64,000 bases of DNA from Bacteroides ovatus (GCF_001314995.1 NZ_CP012938.1:3472001-3536000); one strand, 5' to 3'. Positions 18,019 to 28,432 are shown, numbered from the stretch's first letter. The notes: a model not told the origin generated them from the letters alone. Program-made: numbers and translations.

Positions 18019-18897
18019 TTAAAGATTCTTCCGATATTGCTGCGGTGAAACCCCAACCTGCTTCTTAAAGAACGTACCGAAATAAGAAGCATTGGGGAAG
18101 CCGAAGGCATTTGAAATCTCCTGAATATCTTTCTGCGTATTTTTAAGCAATGAGATGCTCTTACGAATGATAGCTTTGAATACAAGTTCCTGCACGGTAT
18201 ATCCGCAGATACTCTTAGAAACGGCAGAAAGATATTTAGGAGACAAACACAATTTATCCGCATAAAACTCAACACCCCGTTCCTGCATATAATATTTTTC
18301 GATTAACTGGATCAAGTGAATAAAGACTTCGTTTTTGCGTCCTCCCACTTCCCGCCCGTCATTGACGAGTTTGCGATTATAAATAGAACAAATCCTGTAC
18401 GTCAATGCAAGTAGAAGTAATTTCTGCTCATAAAGTTTAAATGAATTTTCTTCCGACTGTAACACATTGTCCAATAAGGACATATACTTTACGATCTCTT
18501 CTTCCTCACCAGTAGACCATACACAAGAAGGTTCTTCGGGAGTAAGGCGGGAATACATATACATGGAAACAACCAGATTCCCCATAATATCCCGGATCGG
18601 TTCTATCTGATAAATCAAAATCCGCACCTCCATGTCTTCCGACTCTTGCAAAACCTGAAACTCGCCGTCTTCGGGAATAAACAAACTTTCGCCTGCTCCT
18701 GCGAAATGCTTTTTCTGATTAAGCGAAAACTGGAAATTACCCTGGTGGCAAATAATCAGCCCCAGTCCTTTCATTTGAAAAGGTTTCTTCAGTGAGGGTG
18801 GAAAATTTACAAATATCCCTTCGGAGCTACATATATTTTTCCCACTTAACAAATCGCGTTCAAACTGCAATAAACGATCTTGTCCGCTATCCATCAT
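18019..18897 (-). CDS. AraC-family transcriptional regulator
   Basis: A 292-residue protein. An N-terminal cupin-like sensing domain (about 25-100, with FAGAGESLFIPEDGEFQVL) is followed by a linker helix region and a C-terminal AraC double helix-turn-helix (about 190-290: VEFYADKLCLSPKYLSAVSK and the second motif EISNAFGFPNASYFGTFFKK). It is directly downstream of and co-oriented with the MFS/HlyD/TolC efflux operon (35-bp gap), so it probably controls that operon, perhaps in response to a small molecule exported by the pump. Two adjacent ATG codons occur at the start; the choice is not important. Confidence 0.88.
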   Translation of the reverse strand: MMDSGQDRLLQFERDLLSGKNICSSEGIFVNFPPSLKKPFQMKGLGLIICHQGNFQFSLNQKKHFAGAGESLFIPEDGEFQVLQESEDMEVRILIYQIEPIRDIMGNLVVSMYMYSRLTPEEPSCVWSTGEEEEIVKYMSLLDNVLQSEENSFKLYEQKLLLLALTYRICSIYNRKLVNDGREVGGRKNEVFIHLIQLIEKYYMQERGVEFYADKLCLSPKYLSAVSKSICGYTVQELVFKAIIRKSISLLKNTQKDIQEISNAFGFPNASYFGTFFKKQVGVSPQQYRKNL

Positions 18898-18932
18898 ACT
18901 AATATATTAACAGATCATTATCAAAAACGACG

Positions 18933-20570
18933 CTAAGTTAGCAATTTTCGTTTAGGATAAGGAACAACGAGCACAAATATCATACAAATTAACCCACCAT
19001 AAATTGTCCATCCCGCCATCTCTTTGAGTGCAGAGAGCGTGGCCTGCACCTGAATACGCCCTTTGGTAGATATAGCAGCCATGTTACGGGCTTCCGTCTC
19101 ACTCTTACCCTGATATTTCATACCTTGTACCGTACCAAGGAAGGAAGTGGAAGCATCCGGATTAAGCAGGTCCACATTTTGCGCATAACGGGTTATATAG
19201 TGTTGTTGCCGCTCCTGCAAAACATTTGTATAAATTGCTCCGCCAATACTCGGTCCCACAACCATACGCACAGTAAGCATAATACAGATCCAGGTGGAAA
19301 GATATTTAAAAGGCATACGTTGATTGGCATAAGCAGCCGTCAGCGCATACAGAATCATCATGCCTGTAGCACGGATGATAACTGCATATTTCAGACGCTC
19401 GTAAACTCCTGCTGTCTGTACCTCGAAATACATGAAAACAGCTGATAAAGACAGGAAGAAGAATCCCATCGCAAACAGATACTTAAAATGTAATCCTTTA
19501 CCTCCCAACACCATAGCAACCACGGCACCAATAGCATAACCTACCATACACCAATTACCTAATGAAGCATTTTGCAGATTATCGAGATGCATCCCCACTC
19601 CTGCAAACACATTGACAAACATAGCACTGGAGTTTATCACCATCAATAATAAATAAAGTAATGCTCCCATACGTATAGTACGCAGTTTGAACGCATCCAG
19701 CAAAACATAAGGCGACCGGCGCGTTACGTCCATATATAGAAAAATTCCCGCAAACAGAATACTTACAGCTGTCGCCCAACGGATAGATTCGTCATCATAC
19801 CAGTCGAGTACTTTTCCATAAACCAGCACATACGTGAGACAAGTCAGCGAGATGCAAAATGCAGTGACATTGCCGAACTTACGGAAATTAATAGGAAACC
19901 TTCCGGGAAACTTATAATTCGGCATGGTAATAAACAAGAGCAAAATAGAGATCAGGAGAATCCCCATCATAAAGTAATACACATATTTCCACTCATATTC
20001 AAAGGACAGCCAAGCCGTCAATGCTGTGCCCGACTGTCCCAGAATCATAAAAAACAGATAAACAGCCGGCTGACTCACACATCTTTCAATGTCCAATTTA
20101 TTCCAACCGACAGTATCTTTCGGCTCCAACCCCGGAGTAATATTGCGGGTAGCTTCCATTCCACCCGCATACCAAATGAGTGTGAACAGATTGACCATCA
20201 TCAGTACCATACGCAAGAAACCCGTCAGAAGACTACAAAGCGCCAACAGAAAAACGCTGTCTGTCTTTGCACAGATATAACTGAATATATACATGAACGC
20301 AAACCCGACAATACACATCATCTTCTCCCGCCGTACACACACCAACTGATATAGGAAAGGAGCAAAGGCTGCCATACCAATAGAAGTAACAAAGTTGGCA
20401 AACTGGATATGCTCGGATATTATGCCAAGCCCGCTCATCATTTCGGTGCTATTCACCGAATAAACCCCGCCTACCGTAAGAATCGGCAGAAAGAAAAATA
20501 ACAGAATGATAATACCCAACGGCTTGGGCATCCAACCATAGAAAGGATAATTTTTAGGATAAGAGGGCAT
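18933..20570 (-). CDS. MFS efflux transporter (EmrB/DHA2-like)
   Basis: A 545-residue inner-membrane protein with about 12-14 hydrophobic helices, of the size and layout of the proton-driven DHA2 drug exporters. The N-terminus PFYGWMPKPLGIIILLFFFLP is typical of the Bacteroidetes branch, which is diverged from proteobacterial EmrB. It follows a HlyD-type adaptor and a TolC-type channel gene in the same operon (66-bp gap), forming a tripartite exporter spanning both membranes. The substrate is not predictable from sequence; drugs, bile acids or fatty acids are usual for this class. Confidence 0.85.
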   Translation of the reverse strand: MPSYPKNYPFYGWMPKPLGIIILLFFFLPILTVGGVYSVNSTEMMSGLGIISEHIQFANFVTSIGMAAFAPFLYQLVCVRREKMMCIVGFAFMYIFSYICAKTDSVFLLALCSLLTGFLRMVLMMVNLFTLIWYAGGMEATRNITPGLEPKDTVGWNKLDIERCVSQPAVYLFFMILGQSGTALTAWLSFEYEWKYVYYFMMGILLISILLLFITMPNYKFPGRFPINFRKFGNVTAFCISLTCLTYVLVYGKVLDWYDDESIRWATAVSILFAGIFLYMDVTRRSPYVLLDAFKLRTIRMGALLYLLLMVINSSAMFVNVFAGVGMHLDNLQNASLGNWCMVGYAIGAVVAMVLGGKGLHFKYLFAMGFFFLSLSAVFMYFEVQTAGVYERLKYAVIIRATGMMILYALTAAYANQRMPFKYLSTWICIMLTVRMVVGPSIGGAIYTNVLQERQQHYITRYAQNVDLLNPDASTSFLGTVQGMKYQGKSETEARNMAAISTKGRIQVQATLSALKEMAGWTIYGGLICMIFVLVVPYPKRKLLT

Positions 20571-20636
20571 CGGACTAATTAAAAATATAAATTAAAAATT
20601 ATAAGGCACTGTATATAGACAGAAGAGGCGGAGGGA

Positions 20637-21728
20637 TTAGAGTCTGGCTTTCACTACTACCATCATGCCTGCTGCTAACCGTTCGTTATCTTCTTTCGAT
20701 AAATCGGTGAAATCGATTCGTACGGGAATACGTTGCTGAATCTTCACAAAATTACCTGCCGAATTATCCGTCGGCACTAATGAATATTTAGACCCGGTAG
20801 CTCCTGATATAGAGGTGACTTTGCCTTTAAACTCTTTATCGCTAATGGCATCTACTGTGACAAATACTTCCTGTCCGATATGCAGGTTCTCGATTTGTGT
20901 CTCCTTATAATTGGCAACGATCCATTTCTGGGTATCAGGAAGAATATAGGTGATGGTCTGCCCTGCCGAAATAAACTGTCCTTCCTCTAATGAACGACGG
21001 CCGAGTTTTCCGTCACAAGGAGCTATTACAACCGTATAGGAAAGATTCAACCGGGCCATTTCGAGCGCAGCTGTTGCTCTTTGAATAGCCGCTTCGGTAT
21101 TCATGCGACGGTAGGACACTTCATCTACACCGGAAAGAGCTGCTTTTTTCTGCCTTTTCGTAGCTTCCAGCTTCTTACGCGTAGCTTCATAATCAGTGAC
21201 AATCTGTTCAAGTTGGATAGGAGTAGCCGCATTTCGTTTCACGAGGTTCTCATATCGTTTCCGGTCTTTTTCCAGTTTCGCCAACCGTACTTCAATCTCG
21301 GCAATAGACGCATCGTAAACAGATGCTGTTGTCTGCGTGGTATTGAGTGTAGCATTGATGACGGTCGCACCGGCTTGCGCATCCTTCAAGGCAGCTTCAG
21401 CCTCCATTACGCGAATTTTATATTCACGATCATCCAGTACCAGCAAAGTATCTCCTTTATGTACCTCCTGATGTTCTGTAAAGTAGATTTTGTCAATGTA
21501 ACCTGAAGCACGTAGATTGATAGGAGACACATATTGTTCTATTTGTGCATCGTTACTAGTCTCCGTCTGGCTATAATTCAAAAAAAGGCAGATCACTTCA
21601 ATCACTCCCCAAACAATAATAGCCACTCCGAAAAGGCTGATAGCAATCTGCCAGCGACGAAGTTTCTTCATTTTTTTTGCTTTCTCCTGATGAGTAGCGG
21701 AAGGAAGGTTATTTTCCATTGTTTCCAT
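20637..21728 (-). CDS. HlyD/EmrA-type periplasmic adaptor
   Basis: A 363-residue membrane fusion protein. It has one N-terminal transmembrane helix (about 29-51, ISLFGVAIIVWGVIEVICLF), a beta-barrel/lipoyl half-motif (SPINLRASGYIDKIYFTEHQ), a long alpha-hairpin coiled coil (about 100-210), the second lipoyl half (TVVIAPCDGKLGRRSLEEGQ), and a C-terminal beta domain. It bridges the MFS pump to the outer-membrane channel. It is the middle gene of the efflux operon, 22 bp after the TolC-type gene. Confidence 0.9.
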   Translation of the reverse strand: METMENNLPSATHQEKAKKMKKLRRWQIAISLFGVAIIVWGVIEVICLFLNYSQTETSNDAQIEQYVSPINLRASGYIDKIYFTEHQEVHKGDTLLVLDDREYKIRVMEAEAALKDAQAGATVINATLNTTQTTASVYDASIAEIEVRLAKLEKDRKRYENLVKRNAATPIQLEQIVTDYEATRKKLEATKRQKKAALSGVDEVSYRRMNTEAAIQRATAALEMARLNLSYTVVIAPCDGKLGRRSLEEGQFISAGQTITYILPDTQKWIVANYKETQIENLHIGQEVFVTVDAISDKEFKGKVTSISGATGSKYSLVPTDNSAGNFVKIQQRIPVRIDFTDLSKEDNERLAAGMMVVVKARL

Positions 21729-21750
21729 ATTTATGATTGTTATTTGCGTA

Positions 21751-23082
21751 TTATTTGACTAATGATTCTATTTGTCCGGTTAGTTTAAGCAGCATCAGGT
21801 TAGTCACCCGATAGTTATAATGTGCGCTGATATAGTTGTTTTGAGCTTCGCTCATCTGCATTTCATCTTGCAGCACTTCCGTCATAGAAGCAATGCCTTC
21901 CCGGTAACGGTCGGAAGTGACTGCGTACACATCTTCGGCAAGCAAGTAGTTATCCTTCTGTTTCTTAAAGTTACGCTGATTGTTCATCAGGTCGTTCACA
22001 GCATTCAGATATTGAGTTTGCAGATTCTTCCGGGCATCTTCCCATGCCAGCCTTTTGTTCTCTATATCGATCATCGCCTTCTTTATTTTATAGGTTTTAT
22101 CCAGTCCGTCGAAAATCGGAATACGCAAGGTTAGCCCCACTCCATAGGAACGAAACCATTGATTGGACGGACCGGAGTGGAACCAATGATAACCTTTATC
22201 CGTATATGCGGCATATCGCCAGCTGCCTGTCAGACTAAGAGAAGGGATATATCCATTAGTAATGATCTTCTTTTGTCGTTCCGCCAGTTGCACTTGCGAT
22301 TGTGAGAGTTGAAGTTCATAGATATTTTCCGACAAGCCGGTCAGGGCTACCGTAGTAATGCTATCGGTATTTACCGGTGTCAGCGCGATTTCCTTTTCAG
22401 CCGGATAATCCATAATGTATTTCAGCATATTCAATTGCTGTTTCATCATTGCTTGTGCATTGTCATATTGCACCTTCAGATTTTCCAAATTGATATTGAC
22501 TCTTTTCAGATCGACTTCCATAGACATTCCATTATCGAAGAAAGCCTGTGTAATATCTCTCAATTCTTCCAGACGGGTGATATTTGCTTTTATCAGCATG
22601 ATTTGTTCGGCCGTGACCTGTCCGAGATAATACATCTTACTGATTTGAAGAATAACATCTTCCCTGGCTTTTCCATAAGACAGACGACTGATTTCTTCCA
22701 TCACTTTAGCTATGGACATAGAAGTATAAAGAGTCTGATTGAAAAGCGGCATCTGCATTTCCAGTCCTGCATTAGCAGAATGTTGCAATGTTTTCGTTAT
22801 ATTATAGGGAACTCCGTAAGATGAACCGTCTGTGACTGACACCGGAGGATCAAAATTGTTATTATAACCGGCTATCGCATTAATTTGCGGCAGCAACTTC
22901 GAACGGTTTTCAGATACGCCATATTTACTTTTTTGTATTTCTTTACGTTTCCCTTCTAACGACAAGTTATTGTCAATACCAATGCGGAGGCAATCCTCTA
23001 ATGTCAGAATCTCTACCTCCTGTGTTTTTCCGTTTAACACGAACAAGAAAAAAAAGGAAAAAATGAATAGTAGTCTTTTCAT
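21751..23082 (-). CDS. TolC-family outer-membrane efflux channel
   Basis: A 443-residue protein with a signal peptide (RLLFIFSFFFLFVLNGKTQ). Two OEP (outer-membrane efflux protein) repeats follow, with LTLEDCLRIGIDNNLSLEGK at the N-terminus of the first and long helices rich in Gln/Asn, Leu and Arg. It is the first gene of the tripartite efflux operon, which continues with the HlyD and MFS genes and the AraC regulator. A -7-like box (TAAATTTG on the minus strand, 23106-23113) lies 24 bp upstream of the start, though without a good -33 element. Confidence 0.9.
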   Translation of the reverse strand: MKRLLFIFSFFFLFVLNGKTQEVEILTLEDCLRIGIDNNLSLEGKRKEIQKSKYGVSENRSKLLPQINAIAGYNNNFDPPVSVTDGSSYGVPYNITKTLQHSANAGLEMQMPLFNQTLYTSMSIAKVMEEISRLSYGKAREDVILQISKMYYLGQVTAEQIMLIKANITRLEELRDITQAFFDNGMSMEVDLKRVNINLENLKVQYDNAQAMMKQQLNMLKYIMDYPAEKEIALTPVNTDSITTVALTGLSENIYELQLSQSQVQLAERQKKIITNGYIPSLSLTGSWRYAAYTDKGYHWFHSGPSNQWFRSYGVGLTLRIPIFDGLDKTYKIKKAMIDIENKRLAWEDARKNLQTQYLNAVNDLMNNQRNFKKQKDNYLLAEDVYAVTSDRYREGIASMTEVLQDEMQMSEAQNNYISAHYNYRVTNLMLLKLTGQIESLVK

Positions 23083-23473
23083 AATATATGCTCTATTATT
23101 GGCTACAAATTTAGCAGCTTATAGCATAATGAGACTATCCACAAACTATTTGTTTATATTCATATTTTCCTTTTTCAATGGGTAAATGAATGGACAGTCA
23201 CTCTCATAGATAAAAACAAGAATCCTCTTTCAACCTATCACCTATATTATCAAACCCTTTATTCATCGTATATTCAGTATGGTAATAGGTTACTGTTGTA
23301 GTTTCAAGGCGGGGAACCTTCCTCCATCCTAAAGCATAATAGCATAAACCCATCGGACGAAGAAAAGTCAGGCATTTGATAGACAAATCTCCACCCTTAG
23401 TCGATTTTATTTTTATCTGCTCCAGTATCTACTTAGCTTTGAGATATTAAAACAAATAAAAGCAGTAAGAGAA
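23083..23473. other. Divergent intergenic region between efflux operon and small exported protein
   Basis: 391 bp, AT-rich, no credible ORF. Apart from the -7-like box for the efflux operon (23106-23113), I see no hairpin terminator, repeat or operator palindrome that stands out. Regulatory sites for the AraC protein may lie here but cannot be identified by eye. Confidence 0.4.
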
Positions 23474-24070
23474 ATGAGAAAAAACATGAAATTGATAGGA
23501 TTGGCAGTCAGCTTAACATGTTGTGCAGGTTTTATAAATGCACAAGAAGCCTATGAGCCGCAAGAAAGGCAGCAACAAGAAAAGCATCTTCCACGCAAAG
23601 TTCTGAATCCAGAGAAGGTAGCAATCCAGATGACAGAGCAAATGAATAAGTTGCTCCAACTGACAGATAAACAATATAAGAAAATATATAAGCTGAACCT
23701 GAAAGAGCAAAAAGCATTTTTCAAGGCTATGCAAAATTCGGATGACTATCGCCCACCAATGGGAGAAGGTCCCGGTATGCGGGGAGGACGTCCGCCAATG
23801 GGTGGAGGCCAACCGCCAATGATGGGAGAAGGTGGTTTCCCGGGCAGAATGGGAGGTGGTCCGATGATGAACAGAGATACCAATTCTGCCGACTCACAAA
23901 AGAAAGCCGCAGAAACCAAAGAAAAGAAAATAAAAAAGATTCTGACAAAAGAACAGTATGAGAAATGGCAGGCCGAACAAAATTCCGCACGTAAAAAAGC
24001 TTCTCAAAGAAGAATGCACAAAGATAATCATCCTGACAAGGGTCCGGATTTTGAACAAAAAAATCTCTAA
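23474..24070 (+). CDS. Small exported Met/Gly/Pro-rich protein (DUF4890-like)
   Basis: A 198-residue protein with a signal peptide (LIGLAVSLTCCAGFINAQ). Residues about 50-90 form a helix of the type TEQMNKLLQLTDKQYKKIYKL, a pattern (MT..L.LT..Q..KIY) shared by DUF4890 and Spy/CpxP-like periplasmic proteins. A low-complexity stretch (about 92-140) of repeated PPMG/GGG/RPPMGGG follows, then a second helix of the same type (KKILTKEQYEKWQAEQ). The C-terminus is highly basic. Spy-like proteins act as periplasmic chaperones or metal/stress sensors; that role is inference. It is followed by two terminators. Confidence 0.7.
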   Translation: MRKNMKLIGLAVSLTCCAGFINAQEAYEPQERQQQEKHLPRKVLNPEKVAIQMTEQMNKLLQLTDKQYKKIYKLNLKEQKAFFKAMQNSDDYRPPMGEGPGMRGGRPPMGGGQPPMMGEGGFPGRMGGGPMMNRDTNSADSQKKAAETKEKKIKKILTKEQYEKWQAEQNSARKKASQRRMHKDNHPDKGPDFEQKNL

Positions 24071-24138
24071 AACATCACACTTAATATGTTTCTATGAACA
24101 GCGTTTGTTTTTCATAATTTTTTAGTGAATGTAAAGTA

Positions 24139-24175
24139 GCGGCTCTCTTCGTGAGGAAGAGAGCCGCCCTTATTT
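24139..24175 (+). terminator. Terminator after the small exported protein
   Basis: GCGGCTCTCTTC (24139-24150) pairs with GAAGAGAGCCGC (24156-24167) around a short loop, followed by a T-containing tail. A strong stem located 69 bp after the stop. Confidence 0.8.
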
Positions 24176-24203
24176 GATATGAGTTTGAAAAGTCCCTAAA
24201 AAG

Positions 24204-24250
24204 AAAATCACCTTTACTGCACAATATGTTGCAGCAAAGGTGATTTTTAT
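24204..24250 (-). terminator. Terminator of the YfhO-type gene
   Basis: AAAATCACCTTTACTGC (24204-24220) pairs nearly perfectly with GCAGCAAAGGTGATTTT (24232-24248). The A/T flanks make it work in both directions. It lies 41 bp past the stop of the minus-strand gene. Confidence 0.8.
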
Positions 24251-24288
24251 AAGATCAAGGCTTTTGAACGATCTCTATTACATTTCGC

Positions 24289-26802
24289 TTAAGACTTCTT
24301 CGCTATCTTGCTCCGCTGCGTCCACGCAAGAACCATAACTCCGATCAGCAACAAAGCCAGTGCTGCATAAGCAATACTTTCCGTGACGTGTATGCTTTGC
24401 GGATCAAACCACATCTCGATGGTATGTTCCCCTGCCGGCATATTTATCGCACGCAAGATATAGTCTGCACGGGCAATATCCACCGGCTGGCCATCGATAT
24501 TCACCTGCCATCCCGGATAATATATTTCAGAGAAAACAACAACTCCGTCTTTAGGAGTGGAGGCCTTATAAACCAAACGATTTGGCTCGTAACTGGTTAA
24601 CTGGATGGTAGATAGTGAATCTTTATATCCTTCTGTCACACCTTTCAGCTGTTCTTTAAACTTCACATCCACTACGGCTGTTTCCGTTGGAAGAATATCG
24701 TTCAAAGCATCTATTTCTTCATTTGCATTATTTACATACTGCACCTTATCTACGAACCATGCATTACCGTATGCATAAGGATTCATGACAGGAACAGCCT
24801 GCCCTTGCTCTCCGGCAGGGAAAATGAAGTATTTGGTATTCAGCATATTCAGTACACGGAATTTAGAAGCATCCACACTGTCCATCTGTCCACCGGCAGT
24901 AGCCACAGCCTGATAAGTTTCTTTCATTTCGGGCACGATGTGATGGTCTATCATTTCCTGATAGCGGCGAAGTTTCGCTGCATGATAGCCACCGACACTC
25001 TTATGCCAATATGCTGTATTGTTTTCATTAAATGTATTACCGGGGAAACCGATGAAGTTCAGTACACGATAATTCGGAGTCGTATCCTGAAGAATAATCT
25101 CATCCGCCTGTGTTTTCACGAATGCTTCTGACCGCTTCGACTTCGGCACGAACTGTTCGTCATTCAAATAGCGTTTATTGACACTCCACATATCTATCAG
25201 ACACAAAAGTGCAATACCCGCCAGTGTAAAAGAGGCTTTCAACTTCCGCAGTTGATACAAGAATAAGAACAGGCAACCGATCACTATAATAAAGAAGCTG
25301 CGCCATGCATCCGAAGCAATAATGGCTTCGCGCATTTCAGTCAGATTGGCCACAAACGGAGCCAAATGTTCGGCAGGAAGTGCTTGTTTCAAAGCAGTCA
25401 TCTCCTGTGTCGTTATAAAGCTGGAGAAGAAAGTGCCCGGGGCGACAGCTAAAATGAGTGCCACACCGGCAGTTAGTACCAACGCAGCAATCACTCCTCT
25501 GCAGTTCTTTTCCTGTTTCAGCATATCCGGTTTACTCAAAATCTCTTTCAAGGCAAAAATCGCCAACAAAGGTATTGTAAATTCAGCTATTACCAGAATA
25601 GAAGATACAGCGCGGAACTTATTATACATCGGGACATAATCGATAAAGAAGTCCGTCAGCCCCATGAAATTCTTTCCCCATGAAAGCAGAATCGAGAAGA
25701 TAGTAGCTCCCAGCAGCGCCCATTTAAGAGGACCTTTCACTATAAAGCACCCCAATACAAAGAGGAACATCACAAATGCCCCCACATATACCGGACCGGC
25801 TGTCCACGGCTGCTCACCGAAATATTGAGGTAACTGTGAGTAAATACCGTTATACATTGGATTGGCCTTTGCCATAGCAGCTTCGCTCTGTGACATCGTA
25901 GATCCTGATCCTCCCCCCTTTACATTCGGAACCAGCAACGTCAACGTTTCACCGATACCATAACTCCAGTTGGTTATATAATCACGATCCAATCCGCTAC
26001 TAGTCTGACTGGCAGCAGCTCCCTCCTGCTTCAATTCGCTCTTGCCGCGCATCGTCTCCTTACTATATTCATACGTATGATACAGATTGGAAATATTGAT
26101 GCAGACTCCTACCACGGCAGCCAGTGCTAAAACCCCGCTAGCCTTGAAGAAATGAGGCAATTCTTTCTTTTTGTAAGCATCTTCAAAGTAAGCTCCTACA
26201 AAAAACAGGATCACAAACATGAAATAATAGCTCATCTGAATGTGATTCGACTGAATCTGAAGGGCGATGAACAGGGCCGTAACGATTCCGCCCAACAGGT
26301 ATTTCTTCCGGTAAGCCAGAACGACACCTGCAATCGTAGGTGGTATATAAGCCAATGTCACAAACTTCCAAATATGCCCTGCCGGTATCAGAATGAAGAA
26401 ATAGGAAGAGAATGCCCATATCACTCCGCCTAATCCTGCCAGCCAGGCCGATATTCCAAACGCCCGCAAGAGGATATAGAATCCCAGCATCATGATAAAA
26501 GTCAGCACTACATAATCCGGGAGAAAGAGGCGATAAACCTTCTCCACCCCTTTCAGGGACGTTGTCGAGTCGTAACTCGGAGACATCTGATAAGTAGGCA
26601 TACCTCCAAAAATCGAGTTTGTCCAGCGCGTACGTTCTCCGGTACGCTCGAGATACTCTTTCGATTCTTGTCCTGCACCGACTCCGGCAGCCGTGTCATG
26701 CTGAAACAAGATACGACCTTCGATATCAGCCGGAAAAAAATAGGCGAAAGAAAGAATGATAAAAGCCAGAATGGCTATTAAGTCAGGAAGAAACTTTTTC
26801 AT
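24289..26802 (-). CDS. YfhO-family polytopic membrane protein
   Basis: An 837-residue inner-membrane protein with about 12-13 hydrophobic helices and large extracytoplasmic loops. The N-terminal part has a GT-C-like start (FPADIEGRILFQHDTAAGVG, then RTRWTNSIFGGMPTYQMSP), and the C-terminal beta-rich domain has FSEIYYPGWQVNIDGQPV, the hallmark of the YfhO family. Firmicutes YfhO proteins help glycosylate lipoteichoic acid; the Bacteroidetes homologues have no assigned substrate but are probably glycosyl- or membrane-lipid-modifying enzymes. It is apparently monocistronic. Confidence 0.85.
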   Translation of the reverse strand: MKKFLPDLIAILAFIILSFAYFFPADIEGRILFQHDTAAGVGAGQESKEYLERTGERTRWTNSIFGGMPTYQMSPSYDSTTSLKGVEKVYRLFLPDYVVLTFIMMLGFYILLRAFGISAWLAGLGGVIWAFSSYFFILIPAGHIWKFVTLAYIPPTIAGVVLAYRKKYLLGGIVTALFIALQIQSNHIQMSYYFMFVILFFVGAYFEDAYKKKELPHFFKASGVLALAAVVGVCINISNLYHTYEYSKETMRGKSELKQEGAAASQTSSGLDRDYITNWSYGIGETLTLLVPNVKGGGSGSTMSQSEAAMAKANPMYNGIYSQLPQYFGEQPWTAGPVYVGAFVMFLFVLGCFIVKGPLKWALLGATIFSILLSWGKNFMGLTDFFIDYVPMYNKFRAVSSILVIAEFTIPLLAIFALKEILSKPDMLKQEKNCRGVIAALVLTAGVALILAVAPGTFFSSFITTQEMTALKQALPAEHLAPFVANLTEMREAIIASDAWRSFFIIVIGCLFLFLYQLRKLKASFTLAGIALLCLIDMWSVNKRYLNDEQFVPKSKRSEAFVKTQADEIILQDTTPNYRVLNFIGFPGNTFNENNTAYWHKSVGGYHAAKLRRYQEMIDHHIVPEMKETYQAVATAGGQMDSVDASKFRVLNMLNTKYFIFPAGEQGQAVPVMNPYAYGNAWFVDKVQYVNNANEEIDALNDILPTETAVVDVKFKEQLKGVTEGYKDSLSTIQLTSYEPNRLVYKASTPKDGVVVFSEIYYPGWQVNIDGQPVDIARADYILRAINMPAGEHTIEMWFDPQSIHVTESIAYAALALLLIGVMVLAWTQRSKIAKKS

Positions 26803-26953
26803 TTACGATGACACGATTTACTATTTACGATTGAAGTTTGAATATAAAAATAAATACGACCGGACAATCTAACATTTACAATTGATAACAGTGGAATATC
26901 GATCTCCCTTATTTATCAATCGTAAATGGTAAATCGTCTAATCGTAAATCAAA

Positions 26954-28372
26954 TTAGTATCTATAATGATCTGCTTTATAAGGTCCATCCACCGATACAC
27001 CAATATAAGCGGCCTGTTCGGGAGTCAGCTTAGTCAGTTTCACACCGATCTTTTCAAGATGCAGGCGAGCCACTTCCTCGTCCAGATGCTTCGGCAAGCG
27101 ATATACATTGATATCATATTTCTTGTTGAACAGTTCTATCTGCGCCAATGTCTGATTGGTAAATGAATTACTCATCACGAATGACGGGTGTCCTGTTGCA
27201 CATCCCAGATTTACCAGACGACCGTCGGCCAACAAGATAATGCTATGTCCATCCGGGAAATAATAACGGTCTACTTGTGGTTTGATGTTCACACATTTGA
27301 TGCCCGGATAATGTTTCAAAGCATCTACCTGAATTTCATTATCGAAATGGCCGATGTTGCAAACGATAGCCTGGTCTTTCATTTTCTCCATGTGGTCGAT
27401 ACGGATAATATCGATATTACCTGTCGTAGTCACAAAGATGTTACCTTCCAGACAAGCCTCTTCCATCGTCACTACTTCGAAACCTTCCATTGCAGCCTGC
27501 AGTGCACAGATCGGGTCTACCTCCGTCACGAGCACCCGCGCTCCATAAGAACGCATGGAGTGAGAACAGCCTTTACCCACATCACCATAACCGCATACCA
27601 CTACTACTTTTCCGGCAATCATCACATCTGTTGCACGCTTGATTCCGTCGGCCAACGATTCGCGGCAACCGTACAGATTATCAAACTTAGATTTCGTTAC
27701 CGAGTCGTTTACATTGAATGCCGGGAACAGCAATTTGCCTTCTTCCTGCATCTGATACAAACGGTGTACGCCTGTCGTAGTCTCTTCAGATACGCCACGC
27801 ACTTCTTCCGCTACGCGATGCCAGCGAGTACTGTCTTCTGCCAACACTTTCTTCAAGATAGCATTCAGTTCTATTTCATCCTCCGCGTGTACTTCCTTAT
27901 CCAATACGGCAGCATTATTTTCAGCATCATAACCCACGTGGATCATCATTGTCGCGTCACCACCATCATCTACAATCACATTCGGTCCCTTGCCGCCGTC
28001 AAAGCTCAATGCCTGCAACGTGCACCACCAATAATCGGCAAGAGTCTCGCCCTTCCATGCAAATACCGGTACACCGGCAGCAGCTATCGCAGCAGCAGCA
28101 TGATCCTGCGTTGAATATATATTACAAGAGCACCAACGTACTTCAGCTCCTAAAGCCACTAATGTTTCAATCAGCACAGCCGTTTGAATGGTCATGTGCA
28201 ACGACCCCATAATGCGGGCACCTTTTAACGGTTTGGATTCTCCATACTTTTCGCGAAGAGCCATCAGGCCGGGCATTTCTTTTTCTGCCAAATCGATTTC
28301 CTTGCGTCCGAAATCAGCAAGTGTAATATCTGCCACCTTATAGGGCAGAGTAGAGAATAATTCTGTAGACAT
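26954..28372 (-). CDS. ahcY: Adenosylhomocysteinase
   Basis: A 472-residue cytoplasmic NAD-dependent enzyme splitting S-adenosylhomocysteine to adenosine and homocysteine in the methyl cycle. Motifs include [21 protein letters not shown] and the substrate domain ending [20 protein letters not shown], the NAD-binding loop [14 protein letters not shown], and the C-terminal KADHYRY, whose Lys/Tyr reach the NAD of the neighbouring subunit. The ATG at 28372 is chosen over one four codons upstream because it gives the usual N-terminus [16 protein letters not shown] textbook promoter lies just upstream. The product adenosine could feed a PfkB-family kinase at 31634-32623. Confidence 0.96.
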   Translation of the reverse strand: MSTELFSTLPYKVADITLADFGRKEIDLAEKEMPGLMALREKYGESKPLKGARIMGSLHMTIQTAVLIETLVALGAEVRWCSCNIYSTQDHAAAAIAAAGVPVFAWKGETLADYWWCTLQALSFDGGKGPNVIVDDGGDATMMIHVGYDAENNAAVLDKEVHAEDEIELNAILKKVLAEDSTRWHRVAEEVRGVSEETTTGVHRLYQMQEEGKLLFPAFNVNDSVTKSKFDNLYGCRESLADGIKRATDVMIAGKVVVVCGYGDVGKGCSHSMRSYGARVLVTEVDPICALQAAMEGFEVVTMEEACLEGNIFVTTTGNIDIIRIDHMEKMKDQAIVCNIGHFDNEIQVDALKHYPGIKCVNIKPQVDRYYFPDGHSIILLADGRLVNLGCATGHPSFVMSNSFTNQTLAQIELFNKKYDINVYRLPKHLDEEVARLHLEKIGVKLTKLTPEQAAYIGVSVDGPYKADHYRY

Positions 28373-28400
28373 ATTGTAAATCATTTATATATAATGGATG

Positions 28401-28432
28401 CAAAGATAGAACATTCTGATTAGTAGGGCAAA
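28401..28432 (-). promoter_or_regulatory. Promoter of ahcY
   Basis: Read on the minus strand, TTTG (complement of 28429-28432), a 20-base spacer and TATCTTTG (complement of 28401-28408). This is an exact match to the Bacteroides -33/-7 consensus. The transcript start would fall about 20 bases before the start codon, leaving no room for a riboswitch. Confidence 0.75.

Noticed and set aside
27188..28114. 308-codon open frame antisense to adenosylhomocysteinase
   Set aside because: Fully antisense to ahcY, His/Tyr/Phe-rich, no homology features.
28373..28400. Possible SAM/SAH riboswitch upstream of ahcY
   Set aside because: The consensus promoter at 28401-28432 leaves a leader of about 20 bases, too short for a riboswitch.
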